Positions 48,201-60,600 of a stretch of 64,000 nt of DNA are shown in pieces. This DNA is from Branchiostoma floridae (lineage: Eukaryota > Chordata > Leptocardii > Amphioxiformes > Branchiostomatidae). Position 1 is the stretch's first letter, and the number at the start of each line of letters is the position of its first letter. The stretch spans positions 17,184,365 to 17,248,364 of the forward strand of contig NC_049982.1 of the NCBI RefSeq assembly GCF_000003815.2, in the 5' to 3' direction. A program made the position numbers and the translations under genes. Under the pieces are notes generated by a model. The model was given only the letters and a program-made list of their open reading frames with translations, was not told the DNA's origin and ran no database searches.

Positions 48201-51200
48201 AGATGTGCCGGGTTTTACATTACAGTATTTGACTACAGGGCAGTACTGAAAATGCATTTAAGTTCCCGAGATGGCACAACTGCAAACTCAAAACCAAGTT
48301 GAACACTATTTTCCTTCTAATTAAATCCCAGCAAACATAGATGCATTTACAGTATGAAGTTAAGTTGAAATCCTCGCCAAACATTCCGATAGTTAGGGGT
48401 GGTGTCCATCTCCATTTGTATAGCGCTTGGGCCACAACAGGCAACTACAGCAGGGAGCTGATCAACTCCCCTCTATCTTTTGTCATAAGTGCTGAGTGCC
48501 AAGCAGAGAAAGTTGTTAAAGTTGCCAAAAGTCTTTGGTACAACCTGGCCAAGACGGTCCCCTGATCTTCCTGATGCAAGACAAACACTCACCCCCTTAG
48601 TCATTCTACCATTGTAGAATTTTCTGCCTAGTGACATCATGGGGTCTGCTTCTATTCCTCAATTAGCTAGCATGTAGCTACGAAAAACGGCAAGTCTCTT
48701 TTTAAGTTTGCCTTTCCTTAGCATCTGTTGGTACATAGCTATTTACCAATATGTATGGTAATATACATGTATACAGTTAACAGCGCAACACACAACATCA
48801 TACAAATTGCTAAAACTTTTTCCAGCAGCGCAAAAGTCTGTTGAACAAAAAGAAGCCTTGATTTCAACATTTCTCCTTTTAACTTGGTGTAGAAGCAGAG
48901 TTACTCACTGACCACTAAACCACAACACACTGCAGGCTCTCTTCCCTCCACTGTGGAACTTAAATTGCTTGTTGGACAAACAAAAATTTTACCTTGTCTT
49001 TCCAAAAAATCAGAACTTAATAGCATTAAGATTATGAAAACATACTTCCCTAACTTTGAAATGACAGATTCAACAATGGAACATTGGCTCTCAAACAATG
49101 ATTGGAATGGAAAACAAATTCAAGCTGGTGAAAGCAGGCCAAGTACAGACAAGCTTTTGTTGTTCTACCTTATTTCATAGTCACCCTCCAGCAGTACAGC
49201 CATGTAGCTGAGGATGGTCGGGGCACTGTGGTGGTAGCCTGTCTTGTCTTCTGCAGCGTTGGGGTGGAAGAAGGGGTCTGTGACTGGCTTGTCCATCTCA
49301 ACAGCCCTCAGCAGCAAGTCAGCGACAAGTGGCATGGAATCCTTTCCCACCTTAAAGTGATACACAAGACAAGTGTGTCTGAGTTGGGTTCTCTTACATG
49401 GATATAGCTTCAGAGCACAGGTTCATTGGCTTGTGTGGATTTGAAAACTTGGTGAAACACTTGAGAGTATCAAAGTCTAGTGAGTCCACTTCAATTTACA
49501 TCTTAAATGTTGAATGACAGTGTTTGAGCAATAAAGATGAAATGACAATAACTGCCCAACAAAGGCTTAACATGTATATGGGATGCCCTTTCTAGATCTG
49601 TACTGTAGGAGACAAAACACATATCTTTCAAAATTACATCTTTATGGTAATGTGTTCATGACTATGGCTAGATTTTCCTGACCCAGAAACTACACCTTTG
49701 CACACATTTCTTTTCAACTCACAGGTTGGACACAGCTGCCTTCTTACCTCTTTGTGTAGTGCTTCAGCAAAATACAAAAGGTGGAGAACTTTGGGATCAT
49801 TCTTAAAGGCAAGAGTCCTGGCTGAATCCAGTATGGTGGTGGTAGGGCCTTCTACTGGATGCTGTATATGGCACCATTGTCTGACCAGCTCTCTACAGTA
49901 TGCAAAAGTAACAATCTCCAATCACAAGCAAGACATGTCAATCGAGCAAATGCCCAGTCACTCTAGGCGGCTTCATCATATTGCAAAACACATAGATTAT
50001 ATTTTAATTACTGAGTGCTGAGTACCTGACTGTTACATAGTAGGTTCCTGAAGTTTAACTGGGACAATATTTCTATGCCACTATATGAAATTCACAATGT
50101 TAGTTGTTTTATGCAGATCACATTGCAGGACTGAAAATGGAAAAAGAGAAGCTGAATGCTGTGGTGTCACTTACTTATTGCAGCAATACTCCCCTTTCTT
50201 CCACTGATGTATCAAGTAGCTGGTGGAGACTGTTGCAGCCAGCTCCAACATCCCCTCTGCCTCGAAGTGTTCCACAATGAAGTACAGCTTTGTGCTCTCA
50301 ATGAATTGAACCTGACAGCATCAGAAACATAACTTAATTTTGTTGTTGCAGTCATATTAATCTGTAATCATATTTTAAGAAACACAATCTCTTTGGCTGA
50401 CAAAGCTCTTTAAGACATATAGAACAAATATATATCCATGGACACTGCTACGTTCCCTGCCACAATTGCTTAAAAACCCGTATATAGGAGTATACCGGTA
50501 TTATTTGCATAGGTGCTGGTCCAACTTTCTTTGCCCTACCACACTAGCTAGCTATGTGGGTATGTGGTGGAGGCTGGCTACATTATACAAAAGTTTTTAC
50601 ATCTGTATATCTAATTGCTATCTAATAAAATGGTACCTACTGAACTGGTGACAATTTTTACTATTCTCCATTAGTTGTAAGGAAAAAGAAATTCTACCTG
50701 TCGTTTAATGTTGTCCACCTTGCCTGCCTGCCACTGACAGAGCAGGAACATCTCCCTGAAGACCAGCACGTCCCTGTGGCTGGGGTGGTTCATGCAGTAC
50801 TGTGCCAGCGTGGAGGCGTCGTCCATCGCTCCGTGGGCCTGCAGGGACCTGACCCGGTACTCCATCAGCAGGCTGGGCTCACGGCTCAGGTGAACATCAA
50901 CTACACAGGAGATGGGGCCTTTGTTTCAATGAATGCTTTATTGATGATACATAATAAGCACATGAAAGTTTAACAATTGCCATCACATTGAAACTGTCTA
51001 CATGCAAGGCCAAATAGCATTTCGTGACATGACAATCAACACTATATTTATTGGAATAAAACAATCACATAATTGTATCCATTTTTCAAATTTGCATTTT
51101 GCTACTTGACAATACTAGACATATCACAACACATCCCAGCAACACAGACCCATGGTTTCACATAGGACTATGGCTTGTTTACCACACACAACGTTTTTTG

Positions 51201-51801
51201 TCATTAAAAATTACTGCTAAGAAACTGAGAGACTACCTTCACTCATGTCTGATGCCTTTCCTTGCAGAATCCTCAGAAAGACAGGAGGCCAGGGCTGCCG
51301 TGCTGCCAGTAAAACCTCCAAGAAGTCCTCATGACCGTACGGCTGTAACAGCTCATTAGCCATTGAAACAGTAGCTACAAACTTCACCTTGGTCTCCACT
51401 GGCAGATGCTGGTAGTTCAAATCTACTACATACTGGGCACACAACCTGGAAGGGACAATCATTAATATCTAGTATCAAATTCAACAATTTCCATGCAGTA
51501 GAGCTGTACAAAAGGTGTTGTAATCTTGACTGCCCTGACCAATTCGTTAAACTTTGCTTTAGGTATCACAAAAAGTTCCTACTGGTATAATTGCCATGAC
51601 TACATACAACTGTATACATCTCATAACATTATCTATATAATGTGTTTGTATTCACACAACAGGAATACCATAAGACACAAGAGAGTTTCATTCAATATCT
51701 AAGACTCTTGCTGAGGTAAGTAAGTTCACCATCATTTCATAAAACATAAAATAAAAAGGTGAAGAAAAAAATATTGTTTTAGCATGTAAGAGTAAAAAAA
51801 A

Positions 51802-51839
<38 letters not shown>

Positions 51840-54800
51840 TAATAGTTAACCTAAAGATTCAAGGTTAATTTGTCCCCAGTAAGTAAGCATTGCTGGATAA
51901 ATTTTCTTGACCTCAGAATGTACTTACGTTGCAAGTGAGGACGCTAGCCACTGCATACATGCTAGTCCTTCACTGAAATTCTGTCTGGCTTGTACAAACT
52001 TCTCTACAGCAGCCTGGACTACAGCGATTCCCTCCTCCATCCCCACCACTGGTCCTTCAGGGAGGTGGGCATCAACAATCTACCACAGAAATAAACACCA
52101 TTGGTCAGTACTCAGTACAGGTGGAACATTCCACATAATTAATGATGACAGGTAAATTGTCTTTATGCTCACATAGGACAGAATATGATAGATGTTGTCC
52201 TTGAGAAAATAAAATTAATGCCTGCTTTTGTGAGAAGAGTGTTTATGATCACAAGAAAAGACAGTACATACACATGGCTGATCTACTATTTCTTACATGA
52301 TCTTATTTGTTATTGATATCAAATGTTATATATGTAACAGTCTATCTTATAAGAGAGGTAACAGTTCACACATAATATCTGGTTCTAGATTCGAAGATCT
52401 GAAAATGGCCATTTTATCATCTCCTTGATCTATGGTTTACCTTAAAATAACATCCTGAACAGCATTGTTGGCATAAATAATTGTGTAGACATGATTAAAA
52501 ATTCCTTTTTTCTCCCGTCAATCTAACCCGTTACACCCCACCGAGAAAGAATGCTTTGTAATTCAGGCATTCTAATCACATTAAATTTCTTTCTCAGTAC
52601 TTGTAAGGTATGTATATGTATATGGAAGATATCTAATATTGTCTAAACAATTATCTATGCCAACAATTTGGCATTTAGTATGTTATCTTTATGTTAGCCA
52701 TATAGCTAGCAAATGAATATTTTCAGTATAGAAACTATGATTGGTAACTATAATTTTTTTGGCTTTTTTTTTATTCTGACAACTGTTGCAACAAATATAC
52801 AGCATCATCCCTTCAGTATGCTGACTGTGAGTACAATATGTAGCTATAGTACTGTAGAGCCCTTTTCTGTGTCATTTCCTGCCAGACAATCCTTGTGTGG
52901 AATTCAAGAGTATGAACGTTCCTGAATTATGCATTCCTTCCAAAGCAGTGGAGCAACCACACCTTATTGCTCACCTTACAAACAGAAGAACTATTTTCCA
53001 CAACCCTGTGCAATGATTAGATCTTAAATGACAAACAGCTCACAGCTAATTTTCTGCCCTCCATCCCACCACCAGTATAATATCTGACACTTGCTTGCTA
53101 CTGACCAACAACGACATTTACTAGTATGTTCCCAGACGTGATCATACGCCATACCTAATATGCAAAGCAATGCAATCAAAAGACACAATTGCAAAATATT
53201 CATGAGAAACTTTGTTGATGCAATATGCTGTGCAAAAAGCAGCTTGTACCAATACGCTACATGTCTGAATTTTGACTTGGCTGAAAAAAAAACTATTGAG
53301 TGGCAGTAATTGCACTGAAGATTATCCATTCCAGCATTGCAGAAAAACATGCTTTCACACACTTGCACATATTCCTTATAATGTTTGTAATACCAAAGGA
53401 AATGTAGGGAAATTTTGTTTCTATGAGCAATAAAGTGTGAGTCCCAGACATAAAGGCAGTCCCAAATTCTGTCAACAGGTGCAAAGTTTGATTTAGGATT
53501 ACACTGTGATCATTTACAAAATTTAAAAGGTTTCAAGAACACCTTCAAATCATTGGTCTTTGTCTGAACTAAAGAAAAGATGTATTGCAGGTAATATTTT
53601 GTGTGTGGTACAGGTAATTTGGAATAGTATATACAGTGTACTAGAACTATCTGATTTATCATCTGTCATTCCCTTCATACAAGGTTTAGATATGCTTAAC
53701 TGGTGCAGGTGTGAATAAAAAACATTTTGAGCCCTGTGATAGTCTAGGTCAAATCTTACAAATATTCAGATCCACTTTCTATCTGGAAAGTCAAACAGAT
53801 GCACTTTTAAACATGTCTGCCGTTTTTTTTTCTTTAATTTCAATAATGCACTGAGTGCAACAGCATACAACAAAGCACACCTGAGCTGGGCAAGTAGTGA
53901 GGTACAATCCAGCCGGAAGTACCTAATTTGCATATATCTCAAGGTCAAATGACAGTAAACAAACTGTCAGGTGTGTCTGACCCAAGGTTTATACACAGTC
54001 TCACATGCTTCACTTTACAGGGAATTAAAAAACTTAGATACACAATACACAAGTTTGATATCATTGCTGAGATTAGTATCAGTTACCTGCAGACTATATA
54101 CATAATACATGTAGAATTAAAACAATGCTTACTAAGGCAAATATCTTCGGGCTGTATAAAAAATGGGGAGTGTGTGTGGCGCAACGGCTAGATCGTTGGA
54201 ATCAGAATCAGTAGGTCCTGAGTTCGATACTTGCCATGCCCCCGCCCCCATGACGGTGCAGTGACACCCACCGAGCCTCACGCACACGGCTAATCTGTCT
54301 CAAGGTGCCAAAAACACCTACGGATTTGGTGCTGCCAGTGTGTCAACATCTGCACACTTGCCACTAAGAGTTAAAGACCTGTGAATTTTTTTGTAGAAAA
54401 AAAAAAAAAAATTCAACACACACACACACACACAAATACACACACACACACACACACATGGAAAATTGACCTCTGACCTCTAAGGCCTGCCACACCACAA
54501 AGTTCTAAGTTACATTAATTTGTGTTTGCTGCCGGGGGACGTAAAAATAAGGCCCTATTTTTGTAGGAAGTCTGCAGAGGACCCGGCAGGTACCATAGGG
54601 CTGCACACCTGGCTAACAGTCTGGTAAACGCCCCAAGTTTCAAACTCCATGTATAGCTTTCTGTGTTTCCAAATATATTCGGCTTTCTGGAGCACACAAA
54701 AGTGAAAACCGAAGTATCTTATTGATTATAAGTGTAATCAACTTAATTCTCTACTCTTACGTCCCAAATAAACATACCCCCCAGAATAAACATAACCCCC

Positions 54801-57648
54801 CCCCCGGACAATTTTTCAAATTTTAATAAAGGGAAAACCCACCCCCCCCACCCCCCCCCCCCCCCCCCGGAATACACATACTCCCCGGAAAATTACCAAA
54901 TGGACAAGTGTGCCCAAGATACATCGGCCCAACAGAAAGAAGATGATACGCAGATAGTTTTTTTTTATATTTAACTTATACTTGATGACCCCCATCTCAG
55001 TCACCTGTTATAAATAATAAAGCACTATAGATATCTTATTCGAATTATAATATTTCTCCATTTTGTAATAAAGGGTATACATAGAAAATAATTTCATAGT
55101 ATCCCTAATGTTGAAAATTGGGCATAGGTTCCCCACTATGAACCCTAACTGGGGGCCAACGGTGCTTTCAAATTCAACAAGTAAAAATTTACATGATAAT
55201 GCATATTCTACTCGGAACTTGAACTTGAAGCAATCAATAATCAAGTAATCAATGAAAATTGTTGTATATTACTTATGATTACTGGCAATAGTGGCATATC
55301 ATTAAAATCATTGTATATATATATATAGCTGCAAGTACTCAAACATATTTTCTTCAGACATTACCACCAATTAAAATACACATCAACACTCCCAACATAG
55401 CGTTTTGTTCATTAACTCCTGTTCACAAAGTTTTTGTGAGAGCTCGTCTGTAAAAGTAGCATCTCATTCCACACATACTAATATGTTACAGATTACACTA
55501 GAAACTGCTAACATGAGAAAATCTTATGATTATTTTTGAAATTCAACACTCTTCAACACTCTATATATGGCATTCTTTTTCCATCATTGCACCGAAATAG
55601 AATCATTTTCACGCGTTTTATACAGCATCGTTCTAGTGATCCGAATATGTTGTGCAATAATGTGCTAGTTTTACTGTTACCACGTGAGATATGGCTGCCA
55701 TGTTTGAATTGGTTCGAGTGAAGTTTCCAGCTGTTTTTACCGATGAATTCCTGCCGTTTTGGAGAATTTGCGGCCTCAAAACTCATATCACAAGGGAATC
55801 AAGGTTCTAGTTGTTGATTTTACGTCCATTATTTCTGATTTCATTTTTTCTCAAAACTTCAGTGTGGCGTCTTATTTTCTCAAAATAATAACATTTACCA
55901 CCTCCTTGCATTTACTGTGTAGCGTCATAGCGAGATCGACCGATGTGTTACGAGTACTGCGTGAATGTCATAGCGGTGGGGGGAAAATTATCCGCGCCGC
56001 TAATCGGCCGAAAAATTGTGAATTTTGAGCACAAATGCCGCAGAAATATGGTTAGAAAACCCCAGATTTTCATTATGTCAGGGGTCCCTGGTCCAATCTA
56101 AAAAAAATGAAATAAACGTACCGTCCAAAATAAGAACGTACCGGGTGGATTTTGCGGCTGAAAAAAATAAACGTCCCGGTACGTTTATTTGGGACCTAAG
56201 AGTAAACGGATAAGACTAATAAACTAATTACGTGATTTTCTCGGAGGAAAGAGTCCCATACTATTGTTTTCAACATACTAGTAGCAAATCATTGTTAATC
56301 AATCATGTTACTGATTTCAATCGTACGAATGTATTTCCTGTAACAGTGAGTACTACAGCACTTTCCTCAAACCTGAATTTACAATTCGACACTGATGGCA
56401 AGTGCAAATACTTAATTTTCATTCATTCATTCATTCATTCATTCATTCATTCATTCATTCATTCATTCATTCATTCATTCATTCATTCATTCATTCATTC
56501 ATTCATCTAATTGTATCCATACATTCAATCCCATTTGTTTACTCATTTTCCTTCAATCCCATTCATTCCACATGTACAGTGATGCCCAGCAAACATCGAC
56601 AAATATGACAGAGAACCAAACATCTACAACATACTTAATAATGCTTAACCAACCAATAATCACAGTGTCAACTCCATGACTGGCATGAGCAAATACACAG
56701 GCAAACCACAAAGTTATAATGATTACGTTTTCAGAGGTGGGGAGGGGGGTTGGGCATGGTTGCAAGTCTTTTGTCCTGTGTGTTTCCTTTTCGTTTACCA
56801 ATTGAACAGCATGAAGGATGACCCATGTGTACGGAAATTGACACAAAATAAGCGATGAAACCTTAACAAACAACTGTAAAGTTTGAATCTATGTTGTTGT
56901 CTACTCTACATAAAGGTGAACTGAACTGAACTAAAGGTGAACTGAACTACACAAAGCTTCAAAGGGAAATTATGGCAGTCGTGTTGGGCTGACTACTTGA
57001 GCTGAGTTATTCATCAAGGCCATAAAACCGATTTCTGTTCGATGTTTACAAATGTCTCACATACAGACAGCAATATGAGAGAAAACAAGTTGCACAAACA
57101 ATGTCTATTGACAGAAGACGATTACAACAGGAAACCCTCGATCTGCCTGCAATGACTATGTTCAAAAATTATGTTATGATGAAACACCCCCCTCCCCACC
57201 GGGTCAAAACATCAAAGAGCTGTCCGACTTGATTTGTCAAAACAGCATGCCAGCAGCATGGGCGATCCCGCAGTTCAGGACGTGTGTGCCGTTATGTAAC
57301 AGGCACAGACCTTGATCTTGATCCACATTAGATACTGTACAACACATATTGCCGCCTAATGACCGTACACACACCGTATTGACAATAAACGACATTTCTA
57401 CACACCATCCAGACGAGCACCGCAAGATGGTTTCGCAACAGCGGGAGACACGCGCGGGCAGGTCGAAAACAACGTCACGGCGCAGACAAATACGAGGTGC
57501 AGAGTGTACCTACCTCCCTGAACTTGTTAAGATACTGCTCGGCGACATCTTCGTCGTCACCAAGGCTCTCAAGGGAGAGCAGGAGACGGGAAAGTTCCTC
57601 CGCAACTGCCTCGGCAGACTCAGACATGTACCAAGTCACGTCCGCCAT
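36259..57648 (-). CDS. Giant ZNF292/RLF-like nuclear protein with two C2H2 fingers
   Basis: Eleven exons on the minus strand: 57648..57514, 52079..51928, 51445..51237, 50900..50698, 50311..50175, 49892..49748, 49350..49169, 45805..45711, 45300..45143, 44939..36575, 36281..36259. They sum to 9804 nt (3267 residues), with phases consistent throughout. The start is CAAGATGGCGGAC, a YY1-like start site. Residues 1-470 are helical. Stretches such as AVEKFVQARQNF, LLQPYGHEDFLEVLL...PWPPVFLRIL, MEYRVRSLQAHG..DDASTLAQYC and CASQLTSFSISPDLDQYYVVEAV align by eye with the N-terminus of ZNF292/RLF/ZNF654. The 8.4 kb exon is mostly disordered. It has two C2H2 fingers (residues ~1268-1322; C-x2-C-x12-H-x3-4-H), Ser-Pro-rich parts (~1540-1700), TCKxEP repeats (~2290) and an AT-hook-like GRFRGRRGR (~2627). 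A chromatin or DNA-binding role is inferred. The open frame alone would end in PKG; splicing AAAG|GTTAGT to CTCTCAG| gives NRSKKK-stop. Confidence 0.8.
46145..46270 (+). repeat. Copy 1 of a ~125 bp dispersed repeat
   Basis: The stretch with GTAGATAC, CAGTGAAAGTTGATCACACC and TGTCCATTTGTA...GCACC is shared with 48040-48175 in the same orientation, with several mismatches and one small insertion. Both lie in the 3.4 kb intron 8 of the ZNF292-like gene. Confidence 0.8.
47270..48012 (-). mobile_element. Degenerate LINE reverse transcriptase fragment
   Basis: On the minus strand the frame 48012-47569 (147 codons) reads NANKTKCMLLGS, LLGSILNECLTWDLHVEE, IRRSAAYLDQSLL, HLDYCAAVWTS and MQNKAGRLT, the part after the catalytic box in CR1/Jockey-like elements. 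The sequence continues through frameshifts/stops into 47567-47316 and then 47360-47270 (FTYRAASEWNQLSHGIN). It is a dead 5'-truncated copy in intron 8 of the ZNF292-like gene, in the same orientation as that gene. Confidence 0.85.
48040..48175 (+). repeat. Copy 2 of the ~125 bp dispersed repeat
   Basis: Partner of 46145-46270. It starts right beside the upstream end of the LINE fragment and carries a small CATGTACAAG-type insertion relative to copy 1. Confidence 0.8.
51804..51837. repeat. (TA)17 microsatellite
   Basis: A pure TA run in intron 2 of the ZNF292-like gene. Confidence 0.95.
54172..54415 (+). mobile_element. tRNA-derived SINE
   Basis: The tRNA-like head carries a degenerate A box (TGGCGCAACGGCTAG) and B box (GAGTTCGATACTT). 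An unrelated ~150 bp body follows, with an A-rich tail (54392-54410) and then a CA repeat. It lies in intron 1 of the ZNF292-like gene. A tRNA gene is unlikely because the acceptor and anticodon arms do not fold cleanly. Confidence 0.75.
54415..54458. repeat. (CA)n microsatellite
   Basis: CACACA run with two interruptions directly after the SINE tail. Confidence 0.95.
54754..56202. mobile_element. 1.45 kb non-autonomous DNA transposon with ~25 bp terminal inverted repeats
   Basis: The left end CTCTTACGTCCCAAATAAAC and the inverted right end CTCTTAGGTCCCAAATAAAC match at 19 of 20 bases. Both ends are flanked by TA (54752-54753, 56203-56204), as in Tc1/mariner-type insertions. The left subterminal region holds repeated AATAAACATA-poly(C) units (long C runs at 54795-54869); the right holds AACGTACC repeats. 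No transposase frame is seen. It lies in intron 1 of the ZNF292-like gene. Confidence 0.75.
56420..56506. repeat. (ATTC)n microsatellite
   Basis: About 21 uninterrupted ATTC units. It yields a spurious His-Ser-Phe-Ile repeat frame on the plus strand. Confidence 0.95.
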
Positions 57649-60600
57649 CTTGTTTCTGTGGCTGAACTTTCTGCGAACTCCTGGTCGGTCACGCCCACTT
57701 TTACAGGGGGGACAGAATGGCCCCGTCAGGTTCAAGGACATCATCATTTTGGACTCCCGGACGACATATCTACGTGTCAAAAAATACAGACTCTGTGATA
57801 TTCAGAGACAGGCCGGATCTTTTGTGTACGGATGTACTTTATTGTGCCACTTTAATTAAGGTCAGAGAGTTGGCAACATTACACCAAGGAGTTTTCATCA
57901 GAAGGCCTGTTGATGAAAGCTCATTGGGTACACTAACCAAGGACGCTATTAGTAAACGTCCTTGCAGTCAAAAGATATTGTGTTGTGTTTTGGACCGGAG
58001 AGGGAGAGATCGCTAGGGAGGGATGCAGGCTACAGATATGTGAAATCTCTCTTTCATTGGACCAGGTGTGTTTTCTAGTCTTCAATCCTGATTTGTTTCT
58101 TGGCGTAATACCCAAACAGCTACTGTCGATCTGACGAATTTATAAGCCTCGGTATTCTGGCTTGTAGGTAACATCTACTGTTAATTACGTTACACGTAAA
58201 TGTCACTAGGCACCACTCAGGGCCTCACAAATACACATAACCAGTCTGACTCTGAGCTTTTTTGGCTTGTTAGCGGATCGACGCTATCATTTAGATGTCA
58301 GGCTCTCGCAATGATGAATGCAATGAAAAGTAACGTTAGTGCAGAATGTGGAAGGGATTCTTTGATGTTTAAAGTTGATAACCTGAACTTGTTATAACTG
58401 TTTTGTTGTTACGTTGCCATGGTGTGGATGAGAAATTCAAAGAGAGAAAAGAGAAAGAAACGAACAGCGTTGACCTTGACCAGCATTTTCCCGTTGATTT
58501 CGTGGACGTCTGAAAACGTGGAGCGGCATTGACTAACGTACTGAACTTGGGGAGCGGGCCCAATGATCAATGTTTAAACATGCACTTCAACTACATGTTC
58601 TTTTACTGAATGAATGAATCATGAAAGTGGTCAGCCTTGCATCATTTGTGATCCTAACCTTTGGGAGATTCTTGTAGAAATGTTTACTAACAGAACCTAC
58701 TAGCTGCTACAGGGATGAAAGAATGGGAACTTCTGCCCTGGGGAACTCTGAACTCAACCGTGATATAATAAGGTTTGGTGACTCTTGATCGACGACCTTC
58801 TTGCAGTTTTAAGCGTTGGCGCCAGAAGACGCTGTTGACTGAATTGTCATTTAGGACACTCGATGAGCTCAGTGATAGCATGGATATCAAATTAAACCTC
58901 TGTCAATGTAACTAATTCCTACCATAGGAATAAGATGCATATAATACGCTGTCGTTTGAAAGGAACTAAGGTGTGGAGGGTTGAAATAAAGCTCGAAAGA
59001 AGCCGTAAGGGGTAATTTACCTTTCCGAGCGACGGTTCCTATATAACTCCTACTAGAGTACATAGGCTTTCAAGTCCTCTTAAAAGTTCAAGTCACCTAG
59101 GTACCTCTGCCTTAGTTGAAGGGCTACCCCCAGGCTATGAAGTTCGATTTCGTGAACTTTTTAAAAACTTCATAGTGATCTTCTGTTCACAAGCAAACTA
59201 TGAAACTAATAAGTCAATACGGTTGTAACCATGACCGCGGTGACAAACAGTTCGCAACAATGTGCATAACTCTAATGTCATTCAGAAAATGAGGAAAAAT
59301 CATACCACTCTGAACCAAACACAAATTCTATTGTGGTCATTTCCTTGCAGGTAACGCGGTGAGGTGGTGATTAAACAGGTGCGGAGTTAAACATTCCAGT
59401 ATTCCGGACAGGCGCCTCCCCCCGTGCTGCCCATTAAAGACGGTCGATGCATTTCTTTTCCCTCCACTTGTGAACAGTAGTAGCTGATTTGAATTTCGCG
59501 CGTCAACAAAAATATCCATTTAGGTTATCATATCTCACCGAGCCTTTGTCTTTTTGTAAACTCCAAACAGATTGTCCGGTGGCAAGATCACCCAGCCCTT
59601 ACCACCGGTAGATCTGCCTGTAAAACGTTAGATTTTCCATGTTCCTAGCTTGCGTAAAACAAAATTCACCCGGAATTGCAATATGTACATCATGCGATAC
59701 TACAACAGGGAACCTCTGATGTTCAGTTGTTTGTTCATCCATTCTTTTCTCCTTCACTTCTGCATGTTTATGTTTTCATCACACACAAAGATGGGACTTC
59801 ACAATCAGAGCTGTGTCTTCATTCTGAACATATTATTATTTAGTTATTGTAGAGTGATTCTATGGACAAAACTTGGATCTAGGAATGATACCCAGCGCCA
59901 CAATGTGCCACGTGATACTGATCGGTTGAACGAGTTCAGTGATAGTCATAACAACCCTAGAATCAAGACAAGTTGCATTATTGGTGATAATTGTTGCATG
60001 TTCATGTTGTGTGAAAAGATTTCACGGCGCATGTGGCATTTCACGCGTGCGTTAATGGCTTTGACTTCTGGACTTAGCGCGACGTAAACGGCTCTAAACA
60101 TTGGCGCAGGCAAACCCAAACACCGGGCCAGGGGAAGAAAAACAATCTAGCCCAGGTACGCATTTTCAGCTCTACCTGCCGGATCACATTTCCTTTTCCC
60201 ACAATAGGTCTCCTGGCAACGGGCGTCGCGCTGTTTTACACAATTGTGAGGTCGAACCACTCTGAAAATCGCAGGCGGGGTGCCATGCATACTTTTCTTA
60301 CACCTCCACAGCAAAGATGCGTTTTTAACGCACATACGTAATGTCTCACTCAAGACTAAGACGTGCTAGAAGCAATTTTCTTGGATATGATTTCACTCTG
60401 TGAAAAGATATACCCATCACCCCCGAAGTATTCTGAGTAGGTGGTGCCGCATTTGGCGGTAGCCCGCGGGATATGTGGTACGGAACCTGAGCCTAACCAC
60501 CAGTGACACTTGTGGCGGTGCCCAGCCACACGTATGTGCCGCAGCCACTCTCAACTATATAGCTGTGCAAACACCAAATATTTGTCGTCGACCACCGGGA

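Noticed and set aside
54172-54250. tRNA gene
   Set aside because: Pol III boxes are present but the cloverleaf is incomplete and a SINE body and A-rich tail follow.
56232-56608. Ser-Phe-Ile-His repeat protein
   Set aside because: Translation of the (ATTC)n microsatellite.
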